Shown one piece after another: positions 49,727-59,439 of a stretch of 60,000 bases of DNA. The notes under the pieces are model-generated. The model worked only from the letters and a program-made list of their open reading frames with translations. It made no database searches and was not told the DNA's origin. The position numbers and the translations under genes are program-made. Origin of the DNA: Antedon mediterranea (Eukaryota; Echinodermata; Crinoidea; Comatulida; Antedonidae); NCBI RefSeq assembly GCF_964355755.1, contig NC_092678.1, positions 12,498,922 to 12,558,921 of the forward strand, written 5' to 3'. Numbering within the stretch: the stretch's first letter is position 1; the number at the start of each line of letters is the position of its first letter.

Positions 49727-50160
49727 TTTTCTTTGCATGCAAACAGCAAATCAGACATGTTTTCTCTTCCATGTCTCGAAAAGAAATGATGACGGTGAAT
49801 TGTGGGGATGTTCCCACTTGAGATTTGTGGACTGTACCATTTAGAGAGAGGGGTGTTCGCTCTTCGAGGAGAAATATGGCATTTATCGGTATATCCAGGT
49901 AAGCTAGGCACGAAATAGACTTAGTAGTACATTTGCACTGTTGCAGTATTATCAAAGACGATTATACAAAAACCAAACAATGTTAATATAATATAATGTG
50001 GGACCAGAAGCTTCCAACGAGAAATTATTAAACTGAAACAATAAAGATTGATTTCATATGTCGCATTATTAATATTGTAGAAACAGCGCTATTAGGCCTA
50101 GTTAGGGTAGCTAAGCTAGGCTATTGTATATATGGGGCGGCAAACACATTAAATAAATAA
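49727..50160. other. Intergenic stretch between Helitron copies, possible small exon
   Basis: No repeat family recognised. On the plus strand ATGGCATTTATCGGTATATC then CAG|GTAAGC (49876-49900) looks like a short start exon with a good donor, but no partner exon was found. Confidence 0.25.
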
Positions 50161-51707
50161 CTAGACATGTAACTCGTCACTTTGACGAGTTTGGTTATCC
50201 GCCGCGCAAGTGGTGAAACATTAACATTAAGGGGATAGGTTGAGGACAAAAGGAAGTGTTCACGTTGGCATTATGACCTGAACTGAAGAATATATGTTGT
50301 TAAGCTGAATTTTATTATTTAAATTCATATATAGTAATTAGTATACACAGTATAATCTGTATCCATATCACATACAGTGTAGAATAGGTGAAATTACGGG
50401 ACCCGCTATTTATTGCAATTTTAACATGTTGACGGTTTTAAAATGAAACGCGAAGGTAGCAGCAATTCCGAAAGGAAATTATCTCAGCAACAACATATTA
50501 GCGTGTAGAATAAATTTGAATACGTGAAATATTGATGCGCGCTCTTTTAAATCTAATGAATTATGACGCAAAAGATGAAAATACGACCTTTTTTATTTAA
50601 CTGGCCATATGATGACGTCACAACATCCGATTGGCAACATTTTTACATAATTTCGTATCTACAATCCAATAGCTTCCAGAAAAAGTTTTAATCGTGATTA
50701 TCACATTTTATTCTTACGAGCTATAACAGATTAAAATTTACTGTAAAGATGAAATTGATGCCACACGTGATTTAAATTTTTAGGCAAAAACATTAAAATA
50801 TTTTTTACTCATGCGAAAGATAGTTGATTGACCCAGACAATATCAAAATCGGGGTGAAAATGAAAAACGGATAAGTGGAGATGCGCTCTATTCAATGTGA
50901 TGAGCTATGACGAAAGATACAAAAATCCTAAATTTTATATTCGCGTGGCCATACATGTCCGGTTAGCCATATTAATACCTGATCCGATATCTACAACTTA
51001 TCTACTTCTAGAATATGCCATCCATAAAAAGTTGACCGTCTAGTTTAGAAATTACGACTGTTTAAAAAAAGGCATATTTTTAAACAAATTTTTTAACCTT
51101 TTCATAACAAACGCGCGCAAATTGTCCAATTCGACGTGCTCGTATGACGTATCTTTAAGTCGAAATTGTTTAACATTTTGTAAAATTACTAGAAAAGGCT
51201 GGAAAAACATAAATCACGCGAAAAAAATACGTTTTCAATGCTACGTGCGCACCGCACACGTAAAAATGTGCGCACGCGTGGGAATTTTTGACATGCTTAA
51301 AACGACATGAAACGCGTAGAAAGTTGATTAGAAATTAATTTTGCGCATTTTGAAATTTTAAATGCGCGTGCGCGCGTAACTTTGTGTAAAACACGGAATT
51401 TTTTTTCAACAGAAAGTTAGCGCATGATATAAATTAAACTTTTGCAAAGTTTCAAGTTGAAATGTTATTTGGTTGTCGAGCTATGTTAAATACGACAAAA
51501 TCGTTAAATCGCGCGTAAGTCACGTTGCGCAATTGTAAACGTCATGAAAAGCTTCGCTTGACGACGTTACGTAAATGTCAATATGTTAAGATAGTTACCG
51601 AAATGTTATGTTTGCGAGTTTTAGAGAAAAGCGTTACACAAAAATCATACAGAATGATTTCGTACAATCACAAGAGGTTATCCTGCAACTTCGTTGCCGA
51701 TAACCAA
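50161..51707 (-). mobile_element. Helitron family B, copy B3
   Basis: Minus orientation: ends CTAG at 50161 after the AACTCGTCAAAGTGACGAGTT hairpin, starts near 51707 with TTGGTTATCGGCAACG. Body colinear with B1, with small deletions that remove two of the TGACGTCA sites. Confidence 0.82.
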
Positions 51708-52030
51708 ATAGGCCCTAGAGGCATTAGTTAGGTAACATACCCAGATAGGCTAGCCGCTAGTAGTAGGGACAGACTAGTTACTCTAGGCCTAGTAGTAGGG
51801 TCAGGCCTAGGCCAGGTCTAGTAGGGCCAGGCCTAGCTTAGCCTAGAGGCCGCTAGCTAGGCCCTGGGCCTATACTAATAGGCCTACTAGGCTGTAAGCC
51901 TAGGCCTAGGCCTAGTACTAGGCCTACTATTGCCTAGTAAGTAATTACTAGGCTAGTAAGTAAGTAGTAAGTAGTAAAATAAGTAAGTAAATAAGTAGGC
52001 TAAGTAAGTAGGGTAGGAATACGATTCTAA
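51708..52030. repeat. TAGGCCTA / TAAGTAAG low-complexity tract
   Basis: Dense overlapping words TAGGCCTAG, CCTAGGCC and GGCCTACTA from about 51790 to 51950, then TAAGTAAGTAG repeats to 52010. Not a tandem array of one fixed period. Confidence 0.8.
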
Positions 52031-52282
52031 GAGTTTGAAAAAAAAAATAGAATTTACTTTTAGCCCAGTTTTGTTCACCAACATCCAAGAATTTTCACAC
52101 GAAATCCAAATTATTGCTGTAGCCTTAGGCTAGGCCCTATAAACAAGTAACCACAAGTAATAAAGTCCGATTCTATCCTTTCTCTCTCCTCTCTCCTCCC
52201 TGGCCTCGCGCAACTTTTGTTTTGGTTAATAGTAGAGAGGGCAGCATCATAAGTTTACCGATCTTCAGATTATTCGAGCAGG

Positions 52283-53246
52283 GGCCGGGTAGCGATTTTT
52301 TTTTTCGTACATAAGTTGGGGACCCCCTCATGAAACGTCACAAAATAAACATGAATAATTCATCAGTTAAATTTTCTTGTTCCGTGTGCACCCAAGCGTA
52401 TAGCAACAAGAAGTGATTACACAAGTGCGATACGATTCTAGGCCTATCTTCGCTGTTGTTGCGGCGTGCGATTTCATAGAAGAATAGCGGCGTTTTGTGT
52501 GGATTGTCGAAATAATCAGCCTTTAGTTTATGGTGTTTTTAATATAATTTTTTACTAAAGAATTACGTGTTAAAACTATAGTTTCTATTAATACTATTAG
52601 GCCTAATTATTAGTCTCTAAACCCATGTCTATTCTAGTAGTAGCTAGCTGTGTGGATGTGTGTGACGTGTGTGTGTTAGGTATGACCAAAGATAGTTACA
52701 CTATCTTTGGTATGACACAATCCGAGTAATAAGTCAGCAAAATTAAACAATAAACATTACAAAAAAATACATGTTTATTCTCGTGGGTCAAATCTTCCCA
52801 TCTCATGTGTTCATATACGCGCATTTTTTTTAAAGTTCCTTTGAGTACATGCATATTGTTTGATAATAAAATAGCAGAATTAAAAAAATGCAGTACACAA
52901 ATTATACACATTCTTTATTCTTGTGGGTCTAAGCTTTCTTTGGGCTATGTCCAATGAATTACTACTTAGTTTAATGTCTTGCCGTACTTGCCTAGCTGTC
53001 GATTAGCCTCGACTCGACACATTTTGTGTGAAGAAGAGTGCGCGAAGGCAATCCCGTGAATTGACTTATAATCCTAGGCCTACTGTAGAAAGTATCGTAT
53101 CGCAGTTGTGTAATCACTTCTTGTTGCTATACGCTTTGGTGCACACGGAACAACAAATTTAACTGATGAATTATTCATGTTTATTTTGTGACGTTTCATG
53201 AAGGGGTCCCCAACTTATGTACGAAAAAAAAAATCGCGGCCGGGTA
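52283..53246. mobile_element. Long-TIR (MULE-like/foldback) element with 9-bp target duplication
   Basis: Element 52292-53237 (946 bp). Terminal inverted repeats of about 150 bp start GCGATTTTTTTTTTCGTACA on both sides, with only a few mismatches and equal T-runs of ten. Directly flanking is GGCCGGGTA on the left (52283-52291) and right (53238-53246): a perfect 9-bp duplication, the length usual for Mutator-like elements. No transposase; the interior has a 14-bp palindrome around 52686-52713. Confidence 0.88.
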
Positions 53247-53261
53247 GTGGGTCGTCAAACA

Positions 53262-53390
53262 CACGGCCAGTCTGTGTGGTTCTTTTTTGGCCAGCCTGTG
53301 TGGTTCTTTTTTGGCCAGCCTGTGGTCCGGGGGCGCTAGACATTTGGCCAGCCTGTGGTCCCGAGGGCGCTAGACATTTCGGTCAGCCAG
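53262..53390. repeat. GGCCAGCCTGTG minisatellite
   Basis: GGCCAGCCTGTGTGGTTCTT recurs at about 25-bp spacing, followed by a variant with GGGGGCGCTAGACATTT twice. GC-rich compared with its surroundings. Confidence 0.8.
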
Positions 53391-53424
53391 CAGCAGCCAG
53401 AGCCATATTTATTTATTTATTTGG

Positions 53425-53741
53425 AATTACACCTTTAGATCGGTGGCACACTTAGCACAAAGGTGCATCCTTCACAATATAAAATATAACAATTAACAGA
53501 AAAGTAAAAAAAGGCAAAAGCAACTATCAACCCCTATCCTACCCCCCCCCCCCCAATTTACATCGATACATACAGTAGATCATTACTTTACACAATGAAT
53601 ACAAAACAAGATATAGTAAAAGTGTATAAAATAAAATAAAATCAGCTGATAAACACAGCTTATTACGAAAAACCCCCAACTCCTCCCCCCCCCCCCCCAC
53701 TTTTTTTCAATTTACTTAATGTAGCAATGTAGATAACATAG
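53425..53741 (-). other. LINE 3' untranslated region with two poly-G runs
   Basis: On the sense (minus) strand it contains uninterrupted G runs of 14 (53698-53685) and 13 (53554-53542), then an AT-rich part and the final AAAT repeats. Confidence 0.8.
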
Positions 53742-56700
53742 TTATTGAGTCATGGAATTCAGTGAATCATTTCGAAATTGCCATGCTTGTTTTAGGTATC
53801 TTTTACAAAAACTATCCAAAATATTTTCACACTCTTCATCAATTAAATTATCTGAGTATCCCAAAATATATTTAAGTTTGTCATTTTCAGGAGAAGTATA
53901 AAAAGTATCAAACATATCTTTGCTGCCATTTCTATACATATCCACATATAAATTAAATAATTCCTGATTACGTATATTATTTAAAGCTGGACAATTAAGG
54001 ATGAAATGATGGATGTCTTCGTCCGAATTTGTACCGCACAATTTACATTTTTTATTATTATCAATATTCCAATTTGCAGTTCTATCATTCAAAGGTAGAG
54101 TATTTGAACGAGCTTTAAATTTTAATGCAGCACCTTCAAAATTAGTTTTATCAATTAAGTAATTTTCAAGTCCAGGTTTTGATTTTAATGTTTCATAGAT
54201 GTTGAGACTTGATTTATTTTGTAATTCAATTCTCCATTCATCTATCATTATATAGTTAAGTTTTCTTAAGATTTCAGTAATTGGAAAGTAGACTTCTTTA
54301 TAATTTGAGAGAGTGGTGAAAATATTTTTGGATTCACAATTACACTTCAAGAGAATATCGTTTATACAAGATAGAAACTTATACCTTAAGTCTTTAAATT
54401 CACAATTAAGTTGTAGCATTCCAATAAACATAATTTTTGGCCATCGATAGTTTTCCATCTTTATAATTCTATGGAAGTATTTCATACGAAGAGCGTTATG
54501 AATCTCGTTAATTGGAGACCAACCAAGCTCTCCATATAAGGCGGCACAAGGTGTATTTCGAGGTGCTTTTAAGATATAACGTGCCATTTGGAGCTGGAGA
54601 CGCTCTAGTTTATCTATATCTATTCTACTTAAAGAGCACCATACTGAACAACCATAGTTGATAGATGGGAGAACTATCGATCTCCACAGAATATCCCCAT
54701 AATATACTCTGTTAAAGTTATCAAAGCTACTGATAATTGATTTAACGTACGCTATTAATCTTTGACCTTTTTTTATAACATTCTCAATTTGTATATGGTC
54801 ATTTAATTTACGAGAAATATGTACACCGAGATATTTATATGATTCAGTTTCAGATATAAAGCCATTACCTAATTTCCATTGTCTTACTTTATCAACACGT
54901 TTACCAGTTATCAGTATATTTGACTTTTCAAAATTAAAGCATAATTTCCATTCCTTAGCAAAATTTCCTGCAAGGTCTAACATTCTTTTCATTTCCAGTT
55001 CATTGTTAGCTAATAATACAATATCATCAGCCCAAAAAAGGCTACCCATCCATGTATCATTTATTCTAATACCTATATCCTTGGATCTTAACATTTTGGT
55101 AAACTCATTTATGTAGATGCTAAATAAAACAGGTGATAAAACGCACCCTTGCTTTACTCCTTGATCAATATCAAAAATATCTGTATCAATTATACCAGAG
55201 GAGACTTTACCTTTAACATTAGCATAAAGCTTATCAATCATCCTCCATACCTTTCCTCTTATTCCTGTATTCCAAATTGATTTCATTAAGCCGTCTCTCC
55301 ATACACTATCAAATGCTTTTCGGAAGTCCAAGAAGGCCATGTATGTATGCTTACCCTGTTGTAAGCGACAAGTTGCTATACTCTTTAAAACAAAGATATG
55401 ATCTTCGCATCTATACAAAGGTCGAAAGCCTCCCTGGACTTCCGAAAGAATAGCATTGTCTTCAAGATAGAGAGAGATATTTTTGGCAACTATCCTATTA
55501 AAAATATTGGATATACAAGAGGTTAACGATATCCCTCGATAATTATTGAGATCACTGCGATCCCCTTTTTTGTAAATAGGAACAATTACACTAATATTCC
55601 ACTCGCTTGGTATTTGTTCTAGTTTTAAAATTTGTAAAAATAGGTCTAATATAGATCTGATTAATTTGTCGCCACCATTCTTAATTAATTCATTTGTTAT
55701 ATTATCTAGACCTGGTGACTTATTATTCTTTGCCATTAGTATAGCCTCTTTTACAATATCATAATCTATCTTAACATCATACAAACAATTTTCGTCAACA
55801 TCTTTATCATATGTTGTTTTTGTTTGATTTCTAATATCATTAACAAAACGACTTGTAAGGTAAGTACCGCAATCATTAAGATTCATATTGGCTTTGCCAA
55901 GATTTTCCCAGTAATCTTTTACAACCTCATTCATTTTCCCTTTTTCGACAATGTTTTCACCAGAGTCTCTTGATTTAATACATTGAATATTTTTACTGTT
56001 ATTTGTATTGCCTTTTAGCACTTTCCAAAAGTCTTTACAAGATTTACCACCTTTGTTTGCAATTTCAATAGATTTGCTAACACGTTTTTCTGTGATTTTC
56101 TGAGCAACAAATTGCTTAACATGTTTCTGTGTCTCTTTATAGTGTTCCCACAGTGTAACGCCATTATCATAATTCATAGTATTATTTGTGTTATTATTAT
56201 CAGTACAGTTCCTATTAGTAATTTTATTATTTTTAACCCATGTTCTGTGTTCTCGCGACGCAATTTTCCTTTTTTTGATGGCATCTTCTATCTCTTTGTC
56301 AAACCACGGTTTGTTTTTATTATTTACACGTCTAATTCCGATACCTTCAGTGGCTGCCTCGATAATTTTTTCCTTCCACAAATCCCATGTAGTATCGATA
56401 TTTTTTTCGTTACTAACATTCCAGTCATTAAATTTTTCTTCAACTTTTTGTTGATAAAAGGAATAATCTTGGTTATGTTTAATATCCCAAATTGGTTTAT
56501 TTTGATTACTTGTCTGTTGATTACTTATGTTAAGATTATTTAGTGTTAACCATAACACACAATGGTCACTCCCAAAACTAAATTGTCTATGCTCATCAAT
56601 AATTAGTTTATTTACATAATTTATTAAGGATTTTGAGCATAACATGTAGTCTATCGTGCTTTGTTGATTATTTCTTTGCCATGTTATTTTACCTTCACAA

Positions 56701-57434
56701 AAAATAGTACTATTAAGGTTAGTTAAATTAGCGTTTTTAGTAAATTGTATTAGCCTTTCTCCATTTGAGTTTATTACGGGGTCTCCGTTATATATGGAGT
56801 CACCAATCCGTGCGTTAAAATCACCTAGAAGTAGAATAAGAGGATTCATTTTCTTCTCTTCAATTCTAATTATTTCAGAGAGCAGTTGGGCGTATAGATC
56901 GTCAGTCAAATCATTGTTTACTCCCTGGACCGGGAAATATGCAACACAAATATATAATGGTACCTTATCTACGCTAACTTTTACCCATAATCTTTCAAAA
57001 TCATCATCTATACAGTTTAAAACATTTTCAGATGTAACCACTATTTTGTCTGATAGGAATAACCCAATACCACCCCCCTTCTTCCCGTTACGTTCTTTCC
57101 CAACCCAGTTATAACCTTTAATAGAGATTGCGTTGCTCTCTTTTAAGTGTGTTTCAGCAATACCAAGTATATCAATACTCTTACTATATATAAACTTTTC
57201 AATTTCATAAATCCTATGTTTGCTTAAGCAGTTAATATTATTAAAACATATATTTAGGCTATTTTTACCTACAGGTATATTTTTCTTTTTCTTTCTACCT
57301 CCTCTTCGGTGTTTTGTTTGTCGCTTTGGAGCTCGAGGATGTATATCGATGTTTAGTTCATTGTTAAGTTCATCAGGTAGGATGCTATAAATGTTCGGTG
57401 TTTCGATATTAATATCTACATTGCTGGCATTGTC
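53742..57434 (-). CDS. LINE ORF2: AP-like endonuclease and reverse transcriptase
   Basis: 1230 codons open from the codon after TAG. Residues counted from 57434: endonuclease about 58-300 with AETH (Glu94), GDFNAR (Asp205, Asn207) and SDH (His291), all APE-type catalytic positions intact. Reverse transcriptase about 480-860, including PIYKKGDRSDLNNYRGISL, FLDFRKAFDSV (Asp of block A), QGCVLSP and FWADDIVLL (Asp803, Asp804). A C-terminal CKLCGTNSDEDIHHF-x4-C motif is a zinc finger typical of LINEs. The first in-frame ATG is only at residue 196, after most of the endonuclease. No internal stop, so a recent insertion. Confidence 0.9.
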   Translation of the reverse strand, partial: DNASNVDINIETPNIYSILPDELNNELNIDIHPRAPKRQTKHRRGGRKKKKNIPVGKNSLNICFNNINCLSKHRIYEIEKFIYSKSIDILGIAETHLKESNAISIKGYNWVGKERNGKKGGGIGLFLSDKIVVTSENVLNCIDDDFERLWVKVSVDKVPLYICVAYFPVQGVNNDLTDDLYAQLLSEIIRIEEKKMNPLILLLGDFNARIGDSIYNGDPVINSNGERLIQFTKNANLTNLNSTIFCEGKITWQRNNQQSTIDYMLCSKSLINYVNKLIIDEHRQFSFGSDHCVLWLTLNNLNISNQQTSNQNKPIWDIKHNQDYSFYQQKVEEKFNDWNVSNEKNIDTTWDLWKEKIIEAATEGIGIRRVNNKNKPWFDKEIEDAIKKRKIASREHRTWVKNNKITNRNCTDNNNTNNTMNYDNGVTLWEHYKETQKHVKQFVAQKITEKRVSKSIEIANKGGKSCKDFWKVLKGNTNNSKNIQCIKSRDSGENIVEKGKMNEVVKDYWENLGKANMNLNDCGTYLTSRFVNDIRNQTKTTYDKDVDENCLYDVKIDYDIVKEAILMAKNNKSPGLDNITNELIKNGGDKLIRSILDLFLQILKLEQIPSEWNISVIVPIYKKGDRSDLNNYRGISLTSCISNIFNRIVAKNISLYLEDNAILSEVQGGFRPLYRCEDHIFVLKSIATCRLQQGKHTYMAFLDFRKAFDSVWRDGLMKSIWNTGIRGKVWRMIDKLYANVKGKVSSGIIDTDIFDIDQGVKQGCVLSPVLFSIYINEFTKMLRSKDIGIRINDTWMGSLFWADDIVLLANNELEMKRMLDLAGNFAKEWKLCFNFEKSNILITGKRVDKVRQWKLGNGFISETESYKYLGVHISRKLNDHIQIENVIKKGQRLIAYVKSIISSFDNFNRVYYGDILWRSIVLPSINYGCSVWCSLSRIDIDKLERLQLQMARYILKAPRNTPCAALYGELGWSPINEIHNALRMKYFHRIIKMENYRWPKIMFIGMLQLNCEFKDLRYKFLSCINDILLKCNCESKNIFTTLSNYKEVYFPITEILRKLNYIMIDEWRIELQNKSSLNIYETLKSKPGLENYLIDKTNFEGAALKFKARSNTLPLNDRTANWNIDNNKKCKLCGTNSDEDIHHFILNCPALNNIRNQELFNLYVDMYRNGSKDMFDTFYTSPENDKLKYILGYSDNLIDEECENILDSFCKRYLKQAWQFRNDSLNSMTQ

Positions 57435-58343
57435 CTATGTTGAACGATTTAAATTATTGCGACATAGATATGATTTGTGTCCATGCTTGTGGCAAATGTT
57501 ACAATACACTGGCTCATTATGGAAACAATTTCTTGTTTCATGGTTCATAAGACCACATTTGGAGCAGTGAGAATTGTGACGGCCAGAATTTCTGTAATTA
57601 ATAGTCTGCATTCCATAGACAGGATAATAGCTACCTGAGAGGTCGGTGTCACATTGGTCGTGTGCAGACGGTCTTGATATATCTTGCGCTAATTCCCTCT
57701 TTGATGATCTAGCTGAATGGCTGTTCTTAACTCGCTGGTGACGATGCGATCTTGTGAATGTAGGTCTGCTTTTCCTGGTCACATCAGGGATGATACTGTG
57801 AACTGCATTGATGTTGTGAAGTAGAACATGAGTTCCATCCTTGGAAAGATGTAATCCTCCACTATTCAGGTTTCTTTTGATAATATTTCCATTAAGTAGC
57901 CTAAATGATTCATTATGATCAATAATTGAACAATTCTCATTGGAATCCACGATTTGCCTGATGTTTGCATTAAATCTATTGACACGTTGTTGATGATCGG
58001 TCTTGTCCAACCTAGGGCATACAGTAGATAAGGCTAACTTACATCCGGGGTGTAGTTGACTTAGATTTTCAACCATTTCAGTATACTGATTGATACCAAG
58101 TTCAACTTGGTTATCCGAGTTGCAATCATTGGTTCCCACGTGTATAATAATAGTTTGGAAATCGCCAGCATCTTTTAGTTGATTATATACATCTGTAGAT
58201 TTAGCACCACGCATACATTTTACTTTGGTACATTTCAACCCTCTTTCATTGATGTCTCTAATCATTGAGTCACCAATTAGTAATGTGTCATATATCTTTT
58301 GTGCATTGTCATTTCCTTTGTTTTGTGCTGGTTGGTAGTGCAT
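57435..58343 (-). CDS. LINE ORF1b: SGNH-type esterase and two CCHC zinc knuckles
   Basis: 302 codons. LLIGDSMIRDI (residues about 21-31) carries the nucleophile serine block (GDS), IIIHVGTNDC about 90-99 the GxND block, and GLHLSKDGTHVL about 167-178 the D-x-x-H block of SGNH hydrolases; CR1 ORF1 esterases belong here. The C-terminus has two knuckles, CSKCGLMNHETRNC and CNICHKHGHKSYLC (C-x2-C-x4-H-x4-C), for nucleic-acid binding. The start ATG overlaps ORF1a. The stop is TAG at 57437-57435 and ORF2 continues in the same frame. Confidence 0.82.
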   Translation of the reverse strand: MHYQPAQNKGNDNAQKIYDTLLIGDSMIRDINERGLKCTKVKCMRGAKSTDVYNQLKDAGDFQTIIIHVGTNDCNSDNQVELGINQYTEMVENLSQLHPGCKLALSTVCPRLDKTDHQQRVNRFNANIRQIVDSNENCSIIDHNESFRLLNGNIIKRNLNSGGLHLSKDGTHVLLHNINAVHSIIPDVTRKSRPTFTRSHRHQRVKNSHSARSSKRELAQDISRPSAHDQCDTDLSGSYYPVYGMQTINYRNSGRHNSHCSKCGLMNHETRNCFHNEPVYCNICHKHGHKSYLCRNNLNRST

Positions 58344-59025
58344 TTCCTGTGCTTTGTGATGGCTTTGAACTTCCTTTGTTCTGCAGTACCTTCTTATCCT
58401 TAATCTGATCTGATTTTCGAGAACTCATTGGCTTAACATTTGAATTGTTAATTAATGGCGCGGGCCTCCAACAGGGATTGCTATTTGGTCCTTGTTGGTT
58501 AAGCTCAATCTGAAGGTTCTCTATTTTAACTGACTGTTCACTGACAACGTTAGACAAGCGTGTAATTTCCTTATTTAGATCCATTATCACTGATTCATGA
58601 TCTGAATGAAGCCTCATGAGTGTTTTCATTGCCTGTGGTATTTCCTTGCAAAGTGGGCATATCCACACTTTAGGATTCGACGAAGCTTTGATATTCAAAC
58701 AAATTTTATGAAAATGTTCTTGGCATAAAGCACATTCAAGTGGCTTACCTTTGTCAATATTTACATACTGACAGCCTTCTAAACATTTAATTTTCGATGA
58801 TGTTAAACTTGTTTGAGATGCTGTAACAGGTCTAGTGATTGTATTATCGCTACTAGTAGTTGGGATATCCATATTTGATAAGTTTTGCGATTGTATAACT
58901 ATAGAGTTATCAACATTACTAGTGTTACTTATTGTTTCCAACTGTTGTTTTTCCTTTGATTGCATTATTGATGATACATTGAAGTAGATTATAAATGGAA
59001 TTAAAGATATAGCCTGATGAAACAA
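58309..59025 (-). CDS. LINE ORF1a: PHD finger and coiled coil
   Basis: 238 codons; a second ATG (MQSKEKQQ, residue 21) may be the true start because the first 20 residues are a hydrophobic stretch unlike LINE ORF1. C-x3-C, C-x2-C (CALC), H-x2-C (HKIC) and C-x2-C (CPLC) about residues 81-126 form a C4HC3 PHD-type zinc finger. Residues about 133-175 (MRLHSDHESVIMDLNKEITR onward) are a heptad coiled coil, as expected for a trimerising ORF1 protein. Ends 35 nt inside the next ORF, in a different frame. Confidence 0.8.
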   Translation of the reverse strand: MFHQAISLIPFIIYFNVSSIMQSKEKQQLETISNTSNVDNSIVIQSQNLSNMDIPTTSSDNTITRPVTASQTSLTSSKIKCLEGCQYVNIDKGKPLECALCQEHFHKICLNIKASSNPKVWICPLCKEIPQAMKTLMRLHSDHESVIMDLNKEITRLSNVVSEQSVKIENLQIELNQQGPNSNPCWRPAPLINNSNVKPMSSRKSDQIKDKKVLQNKGSSKPSQSTGNALPTSTKQRK

Positions 59026-59040
59026 TATTTAAAACTTAGC

Positions 59041-59400
59041 TTTTTCGAGATAGCTTACTTGAAACAAAGCAGATCGCAGAAGGTGTTTGTATTGGCTTTG
59101 TTCCCTGAATGCTTGGCTTGTAAGAAAGCTAGGTTTTTGGTCACAGCCTAAGATTTTGTAGAGTCAAAATCTTACAAATCTTCCAAACTTGAATTCCAGT
59201 AATATACATAAAACAGCAATAAGTACTTTAACTTCCAAAAGGTTTGTTGTTTTGTGGAGAAAAAAAATAGAATAATACTTACAAATGCTTAAAACAACGC
59301 GAGCTTTTGCGACGTGTAGCTTTTGCGACCCCTAGCATAATAGACAGGTTCCATTTCTTAAAAAACGGCCTAGAAAACGAATCAAGAAGCATTTTTGGGT
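59041..59400. other. Sequence upstream of the LINE ORFs
   Basis: Probably partly LINE 5'UTR. Contains TAGCTTTTGCGAC twice near 59308-59330. No boundary could be fixed. Confidence 0.4.
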
Positions 59401-59439
59401 AGAAGCTGGGATCCCAAGCGAAATTCGGCCATCTAAGCC

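Larger units (their letters stand above)
53402..59040 (-). mobile_element. CR1-like non-LTR retrotransposon, nearly full length
   Basis: Minus-strand LINE with, in order, a PHD-finger ORF (59025-58309), an SGNH-esterase plus zinc-knuckle ORF (58343-57435) and an endonuclease-reverse transcriptase ORF (57434-53742). PHD plus esterase in ORF1 is known for CR1-like LINEs. The 3' end is a 330-bp UTR closing with (AAAT)n, 53404-53424. The exact 5' end above 59040 is not visible. No target duplication was identified. Confidence 0.92.

Noticed and set aside
40515-51310. Repeated about 62-codon frames (cysteine-containing, ending MLKTT) in the Helitron B copies
   Set aside because: They are similar only because the DNA copies are similar; no consistent ATG, and no sign that codons are kept more than other bases.
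53198-53455. 85-codon plus-strand frame
   Set aside because: Runs through the GGCCAGCCTGTG minisatellite and the LINE tail; repetitive translation only.
56112-56543. 143-codon plus-strand frame
   Set aside because: Antisense shadow of the LINE ORF2.
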